This document shows, one piece after another, positions 62,327 to 64,000 of a stretch of DNA of 64,000 nucleotides. The stretch lies in the NCBI GenBank assembly GCA_017619675.1, contig JAFZRX010000004.1, positions 1 through 64,000 on the forward strand, written 5' to 3'. The position numbers and the translations under genes were made by a program. Every line of letters starts with the position of its first letter. The stretch's first letter is position 1. Under the pieces are notes generated by a model that saw nothing but the letters and a program-made list of their open reading frames with translations, was not told the DNA's origin and did no database searches. Origin of the DNA: Bacteroidales bacterium (GTDB lineage: Bacteria > Bacteroidota > Bacteroidia > Bacteroidales > UBA932).

Positions 62327-63094
62327 ATGGGGAAAATCATTGCAATAGCAAACCAGAAAGGAGGAGTTGGAAAAACCACCACAGCCATCAACCTGGCAGC
62401 CTCCCTGGCCGTTTTGGAGAAGAAGGTGCTGATCATCGACGCAGACCCTCAGGCCAACACAACCTCAGGGTTGAACTTCTCGCCTACCGACGGGAGCCAC
62501 AGGACTCTCTACGAGATTCTCATCGGCTCCATCAAGGCGAGCGACGCCCTTGTCCAAACGGAAATCGCCAACCTGCACCTGATTCCTTCCCATATCAACC
62601 TTGTAGGAGCGGAAATAGAACTTGTGAAGGCTCCGTCAAGGGAGAGCATACTCAATGAGGCCCTAAAGGAAATACGGGACAATTATGACTACATTATCAT
62701 CGACTGCTCCCCTTCCCTTGGTCTCATTACCGTTAACAGCCTTGCGGCCTCCAATTCCGTGATAATACCCGTCCAGCCGGAGTATTTCGCGCTCGAAGGC
62801 CTTGGAAAACTGCTTCAGACCATAAGGCTGGTCCAGAACCGCATCAATCCTGACCTCACAATCGAGGGATTCGTAGTCACTATGTTCGACGGACGCACCA
62901 AGGCTCACGCCCAGGTTGTGGCGGAGCTAAGGGAGCACTTTGGAGACATGGTGTTCAACACCATTATCCAAAGGAACATCCGACTGAGCGAGGCCCCGTC
63001 GCACGGAGTGCCCATCATCCTGTACGACGTCATGTGCAACGGCGCAGCCAACTACCTCAGCCTGGCCAAAGAATTACTGGAGAAAAACATCTGA
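62327..63094 (+). CDS. parA: Chromosome partition ATPase ParA
   Basis: A 255-residue Soj/ParA-type ATPase. IAIANQKGGVGKTTTAINLA carries the deviant Walker A (KGGVGKTT, 11-18); DADPQANTT, DYIIIDCSPSLG and FDGRTKAHAQVV follow. No N-terminal DNA-binding domain, as in chromosomal ParA. It drives segregation of the origin region with ParB. parB follows after two bases. Confidence 0.95.
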   Translation: MGKIIAIANQKGGVGKTTTAINLAASLAVLEKKVLIIDADPQANTTSGLNFSPTDGSHRTLYEILIGSIKASDALVQTEIANLHLIPSHINLVGAEIELVKAPSRESILNEALKEIRDNYDYIIIDCSPSLGLITVNSLAASNSVIIPVQPEYFALEGLGKLLQTIRLVQNRINPDLTIEGFVVTMFDGRTKAHAQVVAELREHFGDMVFNTIIQRNIRLSEAPSHGVPIILYDVMCNGAANYLSLAKELLEKNI

Positions 63095-63096
63095 TT

Positions 63097-64000
63097 ATGG
63101 CATACAAACCACCTAGAGGCCTGGGAAAAGGCCTTGGCGCCCTTCTGGGGGATGACCTTGAAATAGTAGACAGCCTGCGCAAGCCCGTCGGCTACATCAA
63201 CAAGGAGATTGCCGGGGACACGGACACCCCAAAGGGTGAATCCGCGGACATCATGCGTATACCGGTCACCAGGATTGACCCCAACCCTTACCAGCCCAGG
63301 CAGAGTTTCGATTCAGAATCACTGCGTGAACTTGCGGACTCCATCAAGGCACTTGGCCTCATCCAGCCCATCACGGTCCGCAGGATGGAAAACAACCGCT
63401 ACCAGATAATAAGCGGAGAGCGCCGCTGGCGCGCCTGCAGGCTTGCCGGAATGGACATGATTCCCGCATACGTCAGGGAATCGGACGAGCAGGGCATGCT
63501 GGAAATGGCCATCGTGGAGAATATCCAGAGGGAGGACCTGGACCCCATAGAGACCGCAATGAGCTATCAGAGGCTCATTGATGAGTGCAACCTCACACAG
63601 GAGCAGATGGCCCAGAGAGTGGGCAAGAAAAGGGCTTCAGTGACCAATTACTTGCGCCTCCTCAAACTTCCCGCAAAGGTTCAGCATGACCTGAAGGTGG
63701 GCCTCATCAGCGTAGGACACGCAAAAGTGCTTTTGGGACTGGAAAACGCCTCCCTCCAGCAGCATCTCTGCGACCTTGTAATCCAGAAGGACCTCTCTGT
63801 AAGGCAGTTGGAGGAAAGGGTCCACAAGCTCACACGCCCCATGGAACTCATAGAGGACGGCTCCCCTGACCTGCCGGAGCAGTATTACAAGGTCCTGGAG
63901 TATCTGGGCAAGGTATTTGGAGACAATATTTCGCTCAAACGGTCTGCCGGGGGCAAGGGCAGCATAACCCTGCGTTTCTCCTCCGATGAAGAGATGAACC
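63097..64000 (+). CDS. parB: Chromosome partition protein ParB (incomplete, runs off the window)
   Basis: An open frame of 301 codons from ATG 63097 to the window end without a stop. It begins MAYKPPRGLGKGLGALLGDD, followed by the ParB CTPase/N-terminal domain (VTRIDPNPYQPRQSF, IQPITVRR, ISGERRWRA, ENIQREDLDPIE) and the helix-turn-helix core (LTQEQMAQRVGKKRASVTNYLRLLKLP). The C-terminal dimerisation domain is only partly inside the window. A parS site was not seen nearby. Confidence 0.93.
   Translation, partial: MAYKPPRGLGKGLGALLGDDLEIVDSLRKPVGYINKEIAGDTDTPKGESADIMRIPVTRIDPNPYQPRQSFDSESLRELADSIKALGLIQPITVRRMENNRYQIISGERRWRACRLAGMDMIPAYVRESDEQGMLEMAIVENIQREDLDPIETAMSYQRLIDECNLTQEQMAQRVGKKRASVTNYLRLLKLPAKVQHDLKVGLISVGHAKVLLGLENASLQQHLCDLVIQKDLSVRQLEERVHKLTRPMELIEDGSPDLPEQYYKVLEYLGKVFGDNISLKRSAGGKGSITLRFSSDEEMN

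Noticed and set aside
62209..64000. parS site near parAB
   Set aside because: No close match to TGTTTCACGTGAAACA was noticed; the site may lie outside the window.

Overview
The window is chromosomal DNA from a member of the Bacteroidota, most likely an uncultured gut- or rumen-type Bacteroidales. The evidence is the recurrent TAnnTTTG -7 promoter box, the absence of strong Shine-Dalgarno sequences, the long form of nusB (312 residues), and families largely confined to this phylum (DUF5606, DUF3276, DUF4301, GSCFA, YtrA-type GntR operons ending in a GIN-domain lipoprotein). No tRNA, rRNA, CRISPR array, integrase or transposase was seen. The species cannot be named from the sequence alone.

Layout. 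1-428 is gene-poor and rich in palindromes and abuts an N-terminally shortened LytTR gene, whose full-length paralog faces it (820-1563). 1.7-13.4 kb is an accessory stretch of secreted proteins: a beta-propeller lipoprotein, two paralogous SGNH hydrolases, a GH30 glycosidase carrying an in-frame palindromic insert, a GH43 enzyme with a discoidin-like domain, a type-B carboxylesterase and an epimerase. No SusC/SusD pair is present. The gap at 8.86-9.14 kb holds an apparently complete small-RNA transcription unit on the minus strand. 13.4-24 kb holds an MFS transporter, msrA, a PrsW protease, RNase P RNA, a glutaminyl cyclase, an aquaporin, a two-gene lipid operon resembling the Bacteroides glycine-lipid synthases, gpsA and rimO. 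23.5-26.8 kb is the DUF5606-coaE-ybbR-yajC-nusB housekeeping block.

26.8-33.3 kb covers purine and methylthioadenosine salvage (mtaD next to a purine nucleoside phosphorylase), a zinc peptidase and NAD salvage (pncB, and a nadE whose glutaminase half has lost its catalytic residues). 33.3-42.7 kb holds a coiled-coil protein, zapA, a probable 6S RNA, rny, dsbD, a 5'-nucleotidase and ffh. 42.7-45.5 kb is an ABC/GntR/GIN operon with a palindromic operator on its predicted transcription start. 45.5-49.7 kb (minus) runs recF-DUF721-pdxB-DUF4301-AraC-like.

The right third is the energetic core: mmdA-mmdD-mmdC-mmdB (sodium-pumping methylmalonyl-CoA decarboxylase) followed after 38 bases, with no terminator visible, by a seven-gene V-type ATPase set. 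The rotor subunit keeps all five sodium ligands known from Enterococcus NtpK, so the two machines probably share a sodium circuit. The block ends at a strong terminator at 62236-62282, followed by parA and an incomplete parB that runs off the window. Starts were corrected wherever the longest open frame began at a non-ATG codon or upstream of a clear signal peptide or promoter.
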